Made by a program: the position numbers and the translations under genes. The notes below the pieces were generated by a model that ran no database searches, had not been told where the DNA came from, and saw only the letters and a list, made by a program, of their open reading frames with translations. Source: an uncultured Pseudomonadales bacterium (GTDB lineage Bacteria; Pseudomonadota; Gammaproteobacteria; Pseudomonadales; Pseudohongiellaceae). From it: a DNA stretch of 64,000 nucleotides. Positions 29,081 to 38,785 of the stretch are shown piece by piece; position 1 is the first letter of the stretch; every line of letters starts with the position of its first letter. The stretch spans positions 248,001-312,000 of the forward strand of contig CAMYOK010000006.1 in the NCBI GenBank assembly GCA_947259995.1, written 5' to 3'.

Positions 29081-30535
29081 CTACTCCTGCCAATGCCGCC
29101 CATCGCGGGCAATCAAAGCAATGCTTTCTGAGGGCCCCCAACTTCCGGCCATATAAGGTAAGGGTTGCTGTTTTGCGGCGCGCCACCCTTCTAAGATGCC
29201 ATCGACCCATTGCCAAGCAGCTTCGACTTGCGCAGCTTGCATGAACAACGTCGAGTTTGCGCGCATCACATCAAGCAGGAGTCGCTCATAGGCATCAGGA
29301 ACACGCCTATTGGTAAATACTTCCGATAAGGTTAGGTCGAGAGACACTGTCTCTAGTGGCAAGGCATCGTCAAGCCCCGGCACTTTATTGAGTAACTGCA
29401 AACGGATGCCTTCATCTGGCTGTAAACGAATGACAAGTCGGTTGGCACTGCTAGCGCGCATCTGCTCGCCAAAGATAGAGTGCGGCACCTCGTTAAATTG
29501 CACTACGATCTCTGAGAAGCGTTTTTGCATGCGTTTTCCGGTGCGCAGATAGAAAGGCACGCCAGCCCAACGCCAATTCTTGACCTCAGCCTTAATCGCC
29601 ACAAAGGTTTCGGTTGCGGAGGTGGGCTTGGCGCCTTCCTCTTGCGTATAACCTGGCACCGCGACGCCTTTGCTATTACCACTGGTATATTGACCGCGCA
29701 CTGTCTTATCTTCCACGTCACGCCGTGACATCGGGGCAAGGCCGCGCAGCACCTTTAGCTTTTCATCGTGTACCGCCGAGGGCTGCAAAGACGCCGGCGG
29801 TTCCATTGCCACTAAGCAAAGCAGCTGTAAGAGGTGATTTTGCACCATGTCTCGAAGTGCGCCCGCGTCATCGTAAAACTGCCAACGCCCTTGGGCCCCG
29901 ACAGTTTCAGCCACGGTAATCTGCACGTGATCGATGTAATTACTATTCCACAATGGCTCAAACAGTGCGTTGGCAAAGCGCATTGTGAGTAGGTTTTGCA
30001 CCGTTTCTTTACCAAGATAATGATCGATTCGGTAGATTTGCTGTTCATCAAACAATGCCGTTAGGCTGCCGTTGATCTCTTGAAAGGTCTCACGATCCGA
30101 GCCAAGCGGCTTTTCGATGACGATGCGCATGTTTTTCCGTGCCAGCCCTACCGCCCACAATGACTGGCAAATGGGGGCAAAGATCGCAGGAGGGGTTGCC
30201 AAATAGACGATCAAGTCACGGGTTTCATCGGGAAACAACTCGTCTCGCAGTTTCGCCAAATCTGCCTCACTAGTGGCATTAATCTTCATATGCTTCAGAC
30301 GCTTACTAAAACGCTGCCACACCGCTTCATCGATATTCTTATCGCTTTCGTACTCCTCGAAGCGCTCACGCACGCGTTGGGCGAAGCCGCCCTCAGGCGT
30401 TGGGGTTCGCGATGCACTGACAATACGCAGACAATCGGGTAGGCAGGTATCTAAATCCAGATGATATAAAGCCGGGTACAGTTTGCGAAAGGCAAGGTCC
30501 CCATCTCCGCCAATAATCAGTAAATCACATATCAT
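29081..30535 (-). CDS. zwf: Glucose-6-phosphate 1-dehydrogenase
   Basis: NAD(P)-dependent oxidation of glucose-6-phosphate, the entry to the Entner-Doudoroff and pentose phosphate routes. The coenzyme motif is IIGGDGDLAFRKLYPALY (residues 7-24), and the active-site block RIDHYLGKETVQNLL has the catalytic His. The GWRAAKQQPLPYMAGSWGP C-terminus is typical; 484 residues is the usual size. The ATG is preceded by GGAG about eight bases upstream. It is the first gene of the minus-strand carbon-storage block and is divergent from the MarR gene with 122-131 bases between them, where its promoter must lie; a TATATA at about 30562-30567 (reverse strand) may be its -10 box. Confidence 0.96.
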   Translation of the reverse strand: MICDLLIIGGDGDLAFRKLYPALYHLDLDTCLPDCLRIVSASRTPTPEGGFAQRVRERFEEYESDKNIDEAVWQRFSKRLKHMKINATSEADLAKLRDELFPDETRDLIVYLATPPAIFAPICQSLWAVGLARKNMRIVIEKPLGSDRETFQEINGSLTALFDEQQIYRIDHYLGKETVQNLLTMRFANALFEPLWNSNYIDHVQITVAETVGAQGRWQFYDDAGALRDMVQNHLLQLLCLVAMEPPASLQPSAVHDEKLKVLRGLAPMSRRDVEDKTVRGQYTSGNSKGVAVPGYTQEEGAKPTSATETFVAIKAEVKNWRWAGVPFYLRTGKRMQKRFSEIVVQFNEVPHSIFGEQMRASSANRLVIRLQPDEGIRLQLLNKVPGLDDALPLETVSLDLTLSEVFTNRRVPDAYERLLLDVMRANSTLFMQAAQVEAAWQWVDGILEGWRAAKQQPLPYMAGSWGPSESIALIARDGRHWQE

Positions 30536-30628
30536 GCTGAACTCCAGTCAGTGTTCGTCCTATATAAAGTGTAAGCAACTCCCTTGCCAGTTTTACGAAT
30601 ACACACATGCACTATATCACTTTGCACC

Positions 30629-30657
30629 TTGAACAAATTGATTAGCTAGCTTATTAT
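30629..30657 (+). promoter_or_regulatory. Sigma-70 promoter with palindromic spacer for the MarR gene
   Basis: TTGAAC at 30629-30634 and TATTAT at 30652-30657 are 17 bases apart. The spacer and -10 contain an imperfect palindrome around AGCTAGCT, a plausible operator for autorepression. The -10 box abuts the ATG at 30658, so transcription would begin near 30664 and the mRNA would be almost leaderless, starting close to the second ATG at 30667. Confidence 0.55.
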
Positions 30658-31128
30658 ATGCTCACTATGAATAAAAACTTCGATAAGAGTTTAGGTTTTG
30701 CCATACACGACGTCGCACGGCTATTACGTGTGAGCTTTGATCGCCAAGCCGCCACTACCGGCTTAACACGCGCTCAATGGTCTGTTATGGCGTATCTGCG
30801 TCGCAATGATGGCGTGCAGCAAAAAACTCTCGCTAAGCTGATGGACATTACTCCTATTACGCTAGCAAGGCACCTCGATCGATTAGAAGTAGATGCTTGG
30901 ATTGAGCGCCGTGATGACCCAAATGATCGCCGGGCCAAGCGCGTGTTTCTCAACCCCAATGCTGGCCCTATGCTCGAGATTATGAGCAAGCATGGACAAA
31001 CCGTTCTTGCCCAGGCCACGCAAGGCATTTCTGCTGAGGACGAGGCAATGTTTATGAAAGTGTTACTCCAGATTCGCGCGAATCTTTGTACCGCCAATAG
31101 CGGGCAAGACTCAGAGCCATCGGTGTAA
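30658..31128 (+). CDS. MarR-family transcriptional regulator
   Basis: Predicted winged-helix DNA-binding repressor of 156 residues. The helix-turn-helix region is GLTRAQWSVMAYLRRNDGVQQKTLAKLMDITP, followed by the wing with RRDDPNDRRAKRVFLN, which is characteristic of MarR/SlyA. ATG codons exist at 30658 and 30667; the promoter position favours the second (153 residues). It lies 20 bases before an EmrA/EmrB-like pump, the usual arrangement in which a MarR protein such as EmrR represses the pump until it binds a drug-like ligand. It is divergent from zwf, so it could also affect that promoter. Confidence 0.9.
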   Translation: MLTMNKNFDKSLGFAIHDVARLLRVSFDRQAATTGLTRAQWSVMAYLRRNDGVQQKTLAKLMDITPITLARHLDRLEVDAWIERRDDPNDRRAKRVFLNPNAGPMLEIMSKHGQTVLAQATQGISAEDEAMFMKVLLQIRANLCTANSGQDSEPSV

Positions 31129-31148
31129 AAGTTTAAGAGGCAGTTTAA

Positions 31149-32183
31149 ATGAAGATTGTTGCAGTACTTCGTAATTTCACATTATTGATCTTAGGCCCAG
31201 CGCTCATCGCCGGGGTTTCTCTGTATGTCTATATGCAAGGTGGACGCGTTGTTAGCACCGACAATGCTTATGTGAAAACCGAAATTACTTCTATCAGCAG
31301 CGAAATTACCGGCCGAATCGTCGAGGTCATTCCGCGTGACAACGATCGCGTCAACAAGGGCCAGTTGCTGTTCCGTTTGGACGATGCCCCCTACCGCATC
31401 GCTTTAGCCAAAGCCGAGGCGAATCTTGCTAGTGTTAAAAGCTCAATCGAAGGCGAGAAAGCCGACTATCTAAGCGATCAACTAGCCATCGAAAATGCAC
31501 AAACTGATGTGGACTACCGGCTTAAAGAAATGGAGCGCATTCGCAAGCTCGTTGCGACACGTTCGGTGCCCCAGGCACAGTTCGATCAGGCCGAATATGC
31601 ATGGCGCAGCGCCGTCAATGCACTCGATAATCGCAGACAAGAATTGCTGACTTCGAAGGCCAAACTGATTGACCCGGCCTTGCCGACAGAGAACCATCCA
31701 CGCTACCTACAGGCGCTTGCCGAACTAGAAAAAGTGCACTTGGATCTTAGTAACCTCGAAATCCTCGCCCCAGTTGACGGCGTGGCCGTGAATGTTTCTG
31801 TCCACGTGGGCGAGTATGTGTTGGCTGGCTCTGAACTGCTTAGCTTGGTCGACGATCGCAATCTATGGCTCGAGGCCAATTTCAAAGAAACTGACCTAAC
31901 CTATGTGCGCCCCGGTCAGCACGTTGACGTTCAAATTGATGCCTTCCCTGGCAGAACTTTCACCGCTTACGTGAAAGGGATTACCCCTGCTACCGGTTCT
32001 GAGTTTTCTTTGTTGCCAGCGCAAAACAGCTCGGGCAACTGGATCAAAGTCGTGCAGCGCATTCAAGTCAATATCGAGCTAGAAGACAACGACCATAGTC
32101 TGCCGATCTCGGCGGGAATGAGCGCCGTTGTCGACATCGATACTGAGCGTAGCCGCACCCTGCCATGGATTGCTGCGAAGTAG
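31149..32183 (+). CDS. emrA: HlyD/EmrA-type membrane fusion protein of an MFS efflux pump
   Basis: Periplasmic adaptor anchored by one N-terminal helix (about 8-28). The STDNAYVKTEITSISSEITGRI segment and the paired lipoyl half-motifs (about 45-85 and 190-225, LEILAPVDGVAVNVSVHVGEYV) flank an alpha-helical hairpin (about 85-185), the usual EmrA layout; the beta-barrel domain follows with WLEANFKETDLTYVRPGQ. It would connect the inner-membrane pump encoded next to an outer-membrane channel. AGAGG precedes the ATG. It is co-directional with the MarR gene, 20 bases downstream, and emrB follows after 16 bases. Confidence 0.9.
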   Translation: MKIVAVLRNFTLLILGPALIAGVSLYVYMQGGRVVSTDNAYVKTEITSISSEITGRIVEVIPRDNDRVNKGQLLFRLDDAPYRIALAKAEANLASVKSSIEGEKADYLSDQLAIENAQTDVDYRLKEMERIRKLVATRSVPQAQFDQAEYAWRSAVNALDNRRQELLTSKAKLIDPALPTENHPRYLQALAELEKVHLDLSNLEILAPVDGVAVNVSVHVGEYVLAGSELLSLVDDRNLWLEANFKETDLTYVRPGQHVDVQIDAFPGRTFTAYVKGITPATGSEFSLLPAQNSSGNWIKVVQRIQVNIELEDNDHSLPISAGMSAVVDIDTERSRTLPWIAAK

Positions 32184-32199
32184 ACATTGGAGCCCAGAG

Positions 32200-33726
32200 A
32201 TGTCTAACGCAGCCGTTGAACCCAAACCCGGTGAGGTCGCCTTTCGCGGCCTGATCACTCTGTCGATCATGTTGGCGACGATTATGCAGGTGCTCGACAC
32301 CACGATCGCCAACGTTGCCCTGCCTCATATGCAGGGCAGTTTGACAGCGACCCAAGAACAAATCACTTGGGTACTAACTTCCTATATTGTTGCCTCCGCC
32401 ATCATGACTCTGCCGACCGCTTGGCTGGCTGGTCGCTTCGGTCGCAAACGCGTCTTTCTTGTCACTGTCGGTGGCTTCACCCTTTCCTCTGTGCTCTGCG
32501 GGCTCGCCGGTTCGATCGAACAGATGGTGATGTTCCGTATTTTGCAGGGCTGTTTCGGCGCCGCACTGGTGCCGCTCGCACAAGCCACGATGCTCGATAT
32601 CAACCCGCGTGAGAACCACGGCAAGGCTATGGCGATGTGGGGCATGGGCGTGATGATTGGGCCTATTCTTGGCCCAACACTCGGCGGCTGGTTAACCGAG
32701 TATTACAATTGGCGCTGGGTATTTTATATCAACCTTCCTTTGGGAATTATTGCCTTCCTAGGCATGATGTTTTTCATGCCCGACTCCGAACGCATCAAAC
32801 GCCCTTTTGATACTTTTGGTTTCTTGATGCTAACTATCGTTATCGGGAGCGCACAATTATTGATGGACCGTGGCGAGCATGCCGGCTGGTTTAGCTCTCG
32901 AGAAATACTGCTGTATTGCGCTTTAGCCGGTTCAGCCCTGTGGATGTATGTCGTGCACTCTATGCGCACCGAACACCCCTTCTTAACACCGGCGATTTTT
33001 AGAGACCGTAATTTGATGACGAGTCTCGTCTTCATTTTTTTCATCGGCATTATTTTGCTGGCCACCATGGCATTGCTGCCCCCTTATATGCAAAACCTGA
33101 TGGGCTACCCCGTTTTAGATGTCGGGATCATTATGGCGCCGCGCGGTATCGGCACCATGATCGCCATGATGATAGTTGGCAAGCTCACTAATCACGTAGA
33201 CCCGCGCGGCTTGATGCTGTTTGGCCTGGTATGCACTGCAAGCTCTTTATATGCGATGACGGGTTTCAGTACCTATGTGCCACCTCACACAATTGTGTGG
33301 ACAGGGATGCTGCAAGGTTTTGGCTTAGGGTTTATCTTCGTGCCACTGAGCACTGTGGCTTATGCCACTTTGCCCCCACAGTATCGCGCCGAGGGCGCCA
33401 GTGTTTTCAGCCTAAGTCGAAATATGGGCAGTAGCGTTGGGATCTCGATGGTCATGGTAGTGCTCAGCCGCAGCATGTCTAGCAACCATGCCTATTTAAC
33501 AGAAAACATCACCGCCGAACGTCTTGGCATTGGCACCCATCAACTCCCACAATCGCTATTGGAGGGGGCCAATGGTGCGCTCCTATTGCTCGACGCTGAA
33601 ATCAGCCGTCAGGCCGCCACCATCGCCTATCTAAGCGACTTTAAACTGATGATGTGGATGGTAATCGCCGCTGCACCTTTGGTCTTTCTCCTGCGCCGCA
33701 ATGCGACGATGCCCGCTGCCGCTTAA
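32200..33726 (+). CDS. emrB: DHA2-family MFS drug efflux transporter, EmrB type
   Basis: Inner-membrane proton-coupled exporter with about 14 predicted helices in 508 residues. Motif IMQVLDTTIANVALPHMQG (motif D1 of the DHA2 group), LAGRFGRKRVF (motif A) and GWRWVFYINLPLGI-like NWRWVFYINLPLG are all visible. The ATG at 32200 is preceded by GGAG; the frame stays open to 32128, but those codons overlap the end of emrA and do not look like the family. With emrA it forms a pair that probably uses a TolC-type channel, one of which is encoded at 37311. The substrates are not readable. Confidence 0.93.
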   Translation: MSNAAVEPKPGEVAFRGLITLSIMLATIMQVLDTTIANVALPHMQGSLTATQEQITWVLTSYIVASAIMTLPTAWLAGRFGRKRVFLVTVGGFTLSSVLCGLAGSIEQMVMFRILQGCFGAALVPLAQATMLDINPRENHGKAMAMWGMGVMIGPILGPTLGGWLTEYYNWRWVFYINLPLGIIAFLGMMFFMPDSERIKRPFDTFGFLMLTIVIGSAQLLMDRGEHAGWFSSREILLYCALAGSALWMYVVHSMRTEHPFLTPAIFRDRNLMTSLVFIFFIGIILLATMALLPPYMQNLMGYPVLDVGIIMAPRGIGTMIAMMIVGKLTNHVDPRGLMLFGLVCTASSLYAMTGFSTYVPPHTIVWTGMLQGFGLGFIFVPLSTVAYATLPPQYRAEGASVFSLSRNMGSSVGISMVMVVLSRSMSSNHAYLTENITAERLGIGTHQLPQSLLEGANGALLLLDAEISRQAATIAYLSDFKLMMWMVIAAAPLVFLLRRNATMPAAA

Positions 33727-33869
33727 GGCAGTGAGGCTGGCGTTGCGATCAAGCGCCAAATAAGCCCGATCAATGTTGAATTCTTTTGCCCTACGAGCAA
33801 CGGATAATCTGCCTTACTGCGTATGAACTTAGCAATCTAACTCTTTAAACTACTTTTGAGACTTTGCTG

Positions 33870-35258
33870 ATGGATTCGCAAGACACAATGAACGCCGACA
33901 CCCAAGACTCCCCCTTTATGGCGCCTCCTTCTCGTAAGAAGCGCAAGGTTCGCTGGCCCGCGATCACAGTCATTTTAATTATCGCGGCCGGCGCTTTTTA
34001 TTACCTGAACTCAGGTGAAGAAGCCGAAGAAGACCAAAACCTCATCTCTACAGTGAGTTTTGGCAGTATTGAAAATACCATCTCCTCTGCTGGAACATTG
34101 CAACCATTCGACTATGTCGATGTGGGTGCCCAAGTATCGGGCCAGCTCGAGAAACTCTATGTAGATGTTGGCGATGTTGTCGAGGAAGGCGATGTTCTCG
34201 CTGAGATCGATGCGCGTACCCAACAGAGCCGTGTAGATGCTAGCCGTTCTGCAATTGAAGCCCAGGAGGCGCAGCTGAGTTCTCGCCGAGCATCCTTAGA
34301 GCTTGCACGCACCAATTCGCAACGCCAAGAGCGCTTAATGGCTGCGAACGCCACGAGTCAACTCGACTATGACACCGCAGTGAATAACCTAGTGGCAGCC
34401 GAGGCAAGTTTGATTCAACTCGAAAAGCAGATCGAACAAGCCCGGGCAAGCCTGCTTACTGACGAGACAGAGCTAGAGTTCACACGCATTCTTGCCCCTA
34501 TGTCAGGCACAGTTGTGTCGATCGAAATGAACGAAGGTCGTACCTTGAACGTAAACCAGAGCGCTCCTACGGTTTTGCGAATCGCCGACCTGACGACTAT
34601 GACTGTGGAAGCGGAGATTTCCGAAGCCGATATCGGTGACTTGCGCGCGGGCATGGAGATTTACTTCACTACCTTGAGTGGCGGCACGCGACGCTGGACC
34701 AGCTCACTACGGCAGATCCTTCCAACACCGGTGATCGAGAGCAATGTTGTTCTGTACACGGGCTTATTTGACATCGACAACTCCGACGGCAGCCTACTGC
34801 CCGAGATGACAGCACAGGTATTCTTCATTACCTCCGCCGCGCGAGATGTACTAACGGCACCGTTAGGCGCACTGACCTTCATAGATCAAGAAGAGCTCGC
34901 TGCGCAACGTGCCAACGCGGGCAATGCGCGTATTGATGGTGAAGGCGCTACCCCCGCGGCAGCCGCGGCACAGCAACGTCGCCCCGGCGGCGGTCAACGC
35001 CCAGCAGGTGCCCGTCGCCCTCCTCGCCCAAGTTCAGATGGCACGAGCACACGGACTTTTGCAACCGCGCAGGTACTGCAAGCCGATGGCACGACAGAGC
35101 AGCGTCGCGTAGTGGTGGGTGTCACAAGCCGAGTGAGCGCCGAAATTATCTCGGGCTTAGAAGAAGGCGACCAGATCGTCGCAGGTATTGTCCAGGCAGC
35201 ACGAACTGCAACAACACAAGATGCTAGACGTGGTGGCTTTCCTGGAGGTTTCCAATGA
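33870..35258 (+). CDS. macA: MacA-type periplasmic adaptor of an ABC efflux system
   Basis: Membrane fusion protein with a short cytoplasmic Lys/Arg-rich leader and one anchor helix (about 32-50), lipoyl halves around a coiled hairpin, and a beta-barrel domain (NVVLYTGLFDIDNSDGSLLPEMTAQV). The paired macB directly follows with a four-base overlap. At 462 residues it is about 90 longer than E. coli MacA; part of the excess is an Ala/Gln then Arg/Gly/Pro-rich insert at about residues 351-392, inside the membrane-proximal domain. The ATG at 33870 was preferred to an in-frame TTG at 33864. The 143-base upstream gap after emrB may hold a separate promoter. Confidence 0.9.
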   Translation: MDSQDTMNADTQDSPFMAPPSRKKRKVRWPAITVILIIAAGAFYYLNSGEEAEEDQNLISTVSFGSIENTISSAGTLQPFDYVDVGAQVSGQLEKLYVDVGDVVEEGDVLAEIDARTQQSRVDASRSAIEAQEAQLSSRRASLELARTNSQRQERLMAANATSQLDYDTAVNNLVAAEASLIQLEKQIEQARASLLTDETELEFTRILAPMSGTVVSIEMNEGRTLNVNQSAPTVLRIADLTTMTVEAEISEADIGDLRAGMEIYFTTLSGGTRRWTSSLRQILPTPVIESNVVLYTGLFDIDNSDGSLLPEMTAQVFFITSAARDVLTAPLGALTFIDQEELAAQRANAGNARIDGEGATPAAAAAQQRRPGGGQRPAGARRPPRPSSDGTSTRTFATAQVLQADGTTEQRRVVVGVTSRVSAEIISGLEEGDQIVAGIVQAARTATTQDARRGGFPGGFQ

Positions 35259-37297
35259 ATACAGGCGTAATCGATGGTGCACATCTGCCCAACGATCGTA
35301 CTGTGGGTCAGAGCCAGTCCAATGCCGCTGTCATCGACAGCAATATCCCTATCATAGAGCTACGTGATATTACGCGTACGTTTGTCACTGGCGGTGGTGT
35401 CGAAGTCAAAGCCCTGCGTGGCATCAATCTAAAAATCCATATGGGCGAGTTTGTCGCGATTATGGGGCAGTCTGGGTCGGGCAAGTCGACAATGATGAAC
35501 ATTTTGGGTTGTCTCGACAAACCCACTAGCGGCACCTATTTGTTTGCTGGCCGCAACATCAAAGATTTTGCGCCAGATGACCTAGCTTGGTTACGCCGCG
35601 AAGCATTTGGCTTCGTTTTTCAAAGCTACAATCTTCTCCCCCACGCTAGCGCTGAAGAAAACGTCGAGATCCCAGCTATTTATGCTGGGCTCTCAAGCAA
35701 TGAGCGACGCTTCAAAGCCGAATCATTATTGTCATCGTTAGGCTTGGGCGATCGATTGGATCACCGTCCCAGCCAATTATCAGGTGGGCAGCAACAACGA
35801 GTGTCGATCGCGCGGGCCCTAATGAATGGCGGCAATATTATTCTGGCCGACGAACCTACTGGCGCCTTGGATTCTCAAAGTGGTATCGAAGTGATGGCAT
35901 TGCTCAAAGATCTTGCCAAGCAAGGCCATACCGTCATCCTCATTACCCACGACCCTAAAATCGCCGAACAGGCTGACAGAGCCATTGAATTCAGAGATGG
36001 CACGGTCTTAGAAGATAAACGCAAAGAAGGGGTTGAACACAAGCACCAAGGCAATCAAAAGCTTAGACAGTTGTTTATGAATCGCAAGGCCTCGTCTCCA
36101 CTGGCAGGTGTTGGCGAAGCCATCAATATGGCATTCCGATCATTAACCTCGAATATTTTCCGCACCATCTTGACCCTATTGGGCATTGTGATCGGTGTCG
36201 CCTCGGTAGTCGCCATGCTTGCCATTGGTGAAGGCGCAAGCCAACAAATTGTTGACCGTATTAGCTCTATCGGCACTAATATGTTGACGCTACAAGCCGC
36301 AAGGATTCCCGGACAAAGGCGCCCTGCTCCATCAACTCTCACTTTCGATGATGCCGACGCCGTGTTTGCAGACTTGCCGAATGTTCTTGGTACCTTGCCA
36401 GAGCTGCAAAGCAGCTTAACGGTGCGCTATGGCCGACAAGATTACTCGACAACGGTTACAGCGACCGGTGAGTCTTTGCCTGAGCTGCGCAATTGGCCGC
36501 TTGCGCAAGGGGTATTCTTTACGCGTGAAGACAGTGATGAATATACCTCGGTAGCAGTATTGGGCTCTACAGTAGCTGGAGAGATGTTCCCCGATGGCGG
36601 TGACCCTCTAGGTGAATACATTCTTATTCGCAATGTTCCCTTTCAGATCATCGGCGTGTTGACCTCAAAAGGCGCCTCGGGCTTCGGGGGCAGCGATCAA
36701 GATGATGCTGTGTTTGTCCCATTGAAAACGGGTGCACTGCGACTCTTCGGCTCCACCTACGCGCGCTCGATTACTGTTGCGGTCGATGACATCGATATTA
36801 TTGATGAGACTGAAGACAATCTGCGCGAATTTATGATTGCGCGTCATGGTGCTGAGGACTTCCGTATCTTTAACAGTGCCGAATTGCTCGACACTGTCTC
36901 CGCATCTCAAGACACCATGACCATGCTGTTAGGGTCTGTCGCTGCCATCTCTCTCTTAGTAGGCGGCATTGGGGTTATGAACATCATGCTGGTATCAGTG
37001 ACGGAGCGAACACGCGAGATCGGTATTCGCATGGCCACTGGCGCAAGACAAACAGACATCCTTGCACAGTTCCTTTCTGAAGCGATCGTGGTCTCCGGCG
37101 TCGGGGGGCTCTTAGGTGTCGCACTCGGTATAAGTGTTGGCCTGCTAATGCAATATTTTGGCGTAGCCATAAAGTTCACTTCGGCCCCAATGATTTTGGC
37201 ATTTTGTAGCGCCGCAGCGACGGGCTTGATCTTTGGCTTCACCCCTGCGCGTAAAGCGGCACGCCTTGACCCTGTAGTGGCATTGGCAAACGATTAA
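35255..37297 (+). CDS. macB: MacB-type ABC transporter (fused ATPase and permease)
   Basis: Mechanotransmission-type ABC exporter. The N-terminal ATPase shows Walker [10 protein letters not shown], signature [15 protein letters not shown], Walker [13 protein letters not shown] and the switch His in LITHDP. After a linker comes the first membrane helix (about 300-325), a periplasmic MacB_PCD domain (about 330-530), and three C-terminal helices with the FtsX-like block ([23 protein letters not shown]). The length is 680 residues, with about 30 extra residues before the ATPase. The ATG overlaps the macA stop (ATGA), and a TolC-type gene follows, so all parts of a tripartite pump are encoded together. 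It may export peptides, macrolides or lipids; the cargo is unknown. Confidence 0.94.
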   Translation: MNTGVIDGAHLPNDRTVGQSQSNAAVIDSNIPIIELRDITRTFVTGGGVEVKALRGINLKIHMGEFVAIMGQSGSGKSTMMNILGCLDKPTSGTYLFAGRNIKDFAPDDLAWLRREAFGFVFQSYNLLPHASAEENVEIPAIYAGLSSNERRFKAESLLSSLGLGDRLDHRPSQLSGGQQQRVSIARALMNGGNIILADEPTGALDSQSGIEVMALLKDLAKQGHTVILITHDPKIAEQADRAIEFRDGTVLEDKRKEGVEHKHQGNQKLRQLFMNRKASSPLAGVGEAINMAFRSLTSNIFRTILTLLGIVIGVASVVAMLAIGEGASQQIVDRISSIGTNMLTLQAARIPGQRRPAPSTLTFDDADAVFADLPNVLGTLPELQSSLTVRYGRQDYSTTVTATGESLPELRNWPLAQGVFFTREDSDEYTSVAVLGSTVAGEMFPDGGDPLGEYILIRNVPFQIIGVLTSKGASGFGGSDQDDAVFVPLKTGALRLFGSTYARSITVAVDDIDIIDETEDNLREFMIARHGAEDFRIFNSAELLDTVSASQDTMTMLLGSVAAISLLVGGIGVMNIMLVSVTERTREIGIRMATGARQTDILAQFLSEAIVVSGVGGLLGVALGISVGLLMQYFGVAIKFTSAPMILAFCSAAATGLIFGFTPARKAARLDPVVALAND

Positions 37298-37310
37298 GGA
37301 TTATAGGACT

Positions 37311-38726
37311 ATGCAATACTTATCAAACAAACTATTAGCACGCAGCGTCTTGTCTGCCTGTATAGCACTAGCCGTAAGCGCCTGTGTTAACACAGAAGTG
37401 CCCTCTCTTGCTGATACCGACATTCCGCTCACATGGAGTGCAGACACGGCTGAGGCGACACCGCAATGGCCAAGTGCAACGTGGTGGCAAAATTTCTCTG
37501 ACCCTGAACTCAGCCGTTTGATTGATCAGGTCTCGCAAGAAAACTTGGACCTTGCCAACAATCGCCGCAATCTAGAGACCGCGCAGATTACATTGCGTGA
37601 GGCGGGCTTTGATCTTCTTCCTAATGGCAGTGTCACTATTGGCACTGGTGCAAGTGTTAGCGAATCACGTGAAGACGGAACCAGCTCCAGTAGCAGCTCT
37701 AATACCCCACTAGAGCTTGGCGCATCTTTAAGCTATAGCAACCTCATCAGCCGGCCTGCGATCTATACCAAAGCCGTCGCCGACTATGAATCGCGTGCCG
37801 CGCAACTAGCCGATGTCGCGTTGACAACATTGGGCACGTCGGCCTCAACCTATTTTCAGCTTTTGCTGATTCGCGACAAAATCACGGCGGCCGAACAAAA
37901 CGTTGCGAACGCACAAGCGATTAGCGATATTGCTACCGCTCGGGTCGAGGCCGGTGTCGCTGTGCCCATAGAAGCGTTGCAACAGCAGATCTCATTGCAA
38001 AGAGAAATGGCAACGCTAAGCAGCTTAAAACAGAGTGAGCTTTCGGCGCTAGCCTCGCTTGCCTTGCTCAGTGGCAATGGCATTGAAGGTTTCAACATCC
38101 AAGGAGAAACTCTTGCTGATGTTAATGTGCCAAGCATCGCCCCTGGCATCCCTTCAGAGTTACTCCTGCGTCGCCCTGATCTTGTTCAAGCCGAAGCGGC
38201 ACTACGCAGCGCTACCGCTAGTGTGGATATCGTGCGCAACGAATACTTTCCAGATATCGCCTTAACGAGTAGCTTCAGCGCTGGCAGCACATCGTTAACG
38301 GAACTTGTCAGTTCACCTGACACATTCCTGAATTTCAACGCGACAGTGTTACAGACTCTCCTAGACAATGGTCAGCGCGAGCGCAACGTTGAACGCAGCG
38401 AACTCTCGCTTGAGAGCAGCCTAGCCGATTACCGCAAAGCCGTGCTCAATGCCTTCAACGAGATTGAAGTATTATTAAGCAATATGCAGGTACAGAACGA
38501 ATTGGTTGAGGTAGCCTTGCAAAACCTTAGCGCTGCCGAAGAATCGTTCCGGATTGCCCAGGTACGTTACGAAGAAGGTGTCAGTGATTTCCAAACGGTG
38601 CTCACGACACAAAACACCCTGTTTAGTTCTCGCAACAGCTACCTAGACACCAAGCTGTCACAGCTCAACACCACGGTGAATCTTTACCAAGCATTGGGTG
38701 GTGGTTGGGAGAAAGAGACCCCCTAA
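37311..38726 (+). CDS. TolC/NodT-family outer-membrane efflux lipoprotein
   Basis: Outer-membrane channel of the NodT/OprM type. The N-terminal signal ends in a lipobox (AVSAC, Cys25), so the protein is probably lipidated. Two OEP repeats are visible: WWQNFSDPELSRLIDQVSQENLDL at the start of the first, and the signature of internal helices (AEAALRSATASVDIVRNEYFPDIALT) in the second. The length is 471 residues. AGGA precedes the ATG. It follows macB by 13 bases and would serve MacAB and possibly EmrAB. No terminator with a clear T-run was seen after it. Confidence 0.92.
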   Translation: MQYLSNKLLARSVLSACIALAVSACVNTEVPSLADTDIPLTWSADTAEATPQWPSATWWQNFSDPELSRLIDQVSQENLDLANNRRNLETAQITLREAGFDLLPNGSVTIGTGASVSESREDGTSSSSSSNTPLELGASLSYSNLISRPAIYTKAVADYESRAAQLADVALTTLGTSASTYFQLLLIRDKITAAEQNVANAQAISDIATARVEAGVAVPIEALQQQISLQREMATLSSLKQSELSALASLALLSGNGIEGFNIQGETLADVNVPSIAPGIPSELLLRRPDLVQAEAALRSATASVDIVRNEYFPDIALTSSFSAGSTSLTELVSSPDTFLNFNATVLQTLLDNGQRERNVERSELSLESSLADYRKAVLNAFNEIEVLLSNMQVQNELVEVALQNLSAAEESFRIAQVRYEEGVSDFQTVLTTQNTLFSSRNSYLDTKLSQLNTTVNLYQALGGGWEKETP

Positions 38727-38785
38727 GCCTGCACTGGTGATTGAACTTCTGATGGGCTAAAGTGAGGCATCCTTCGCTATGAGAG

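Noticed and set aside
32128..32199. Upstream extension of the EmrB gene
   Set aside because: It overlaps the end of emrA and lacks family similarity; ATG 32200 has a good GGAG.
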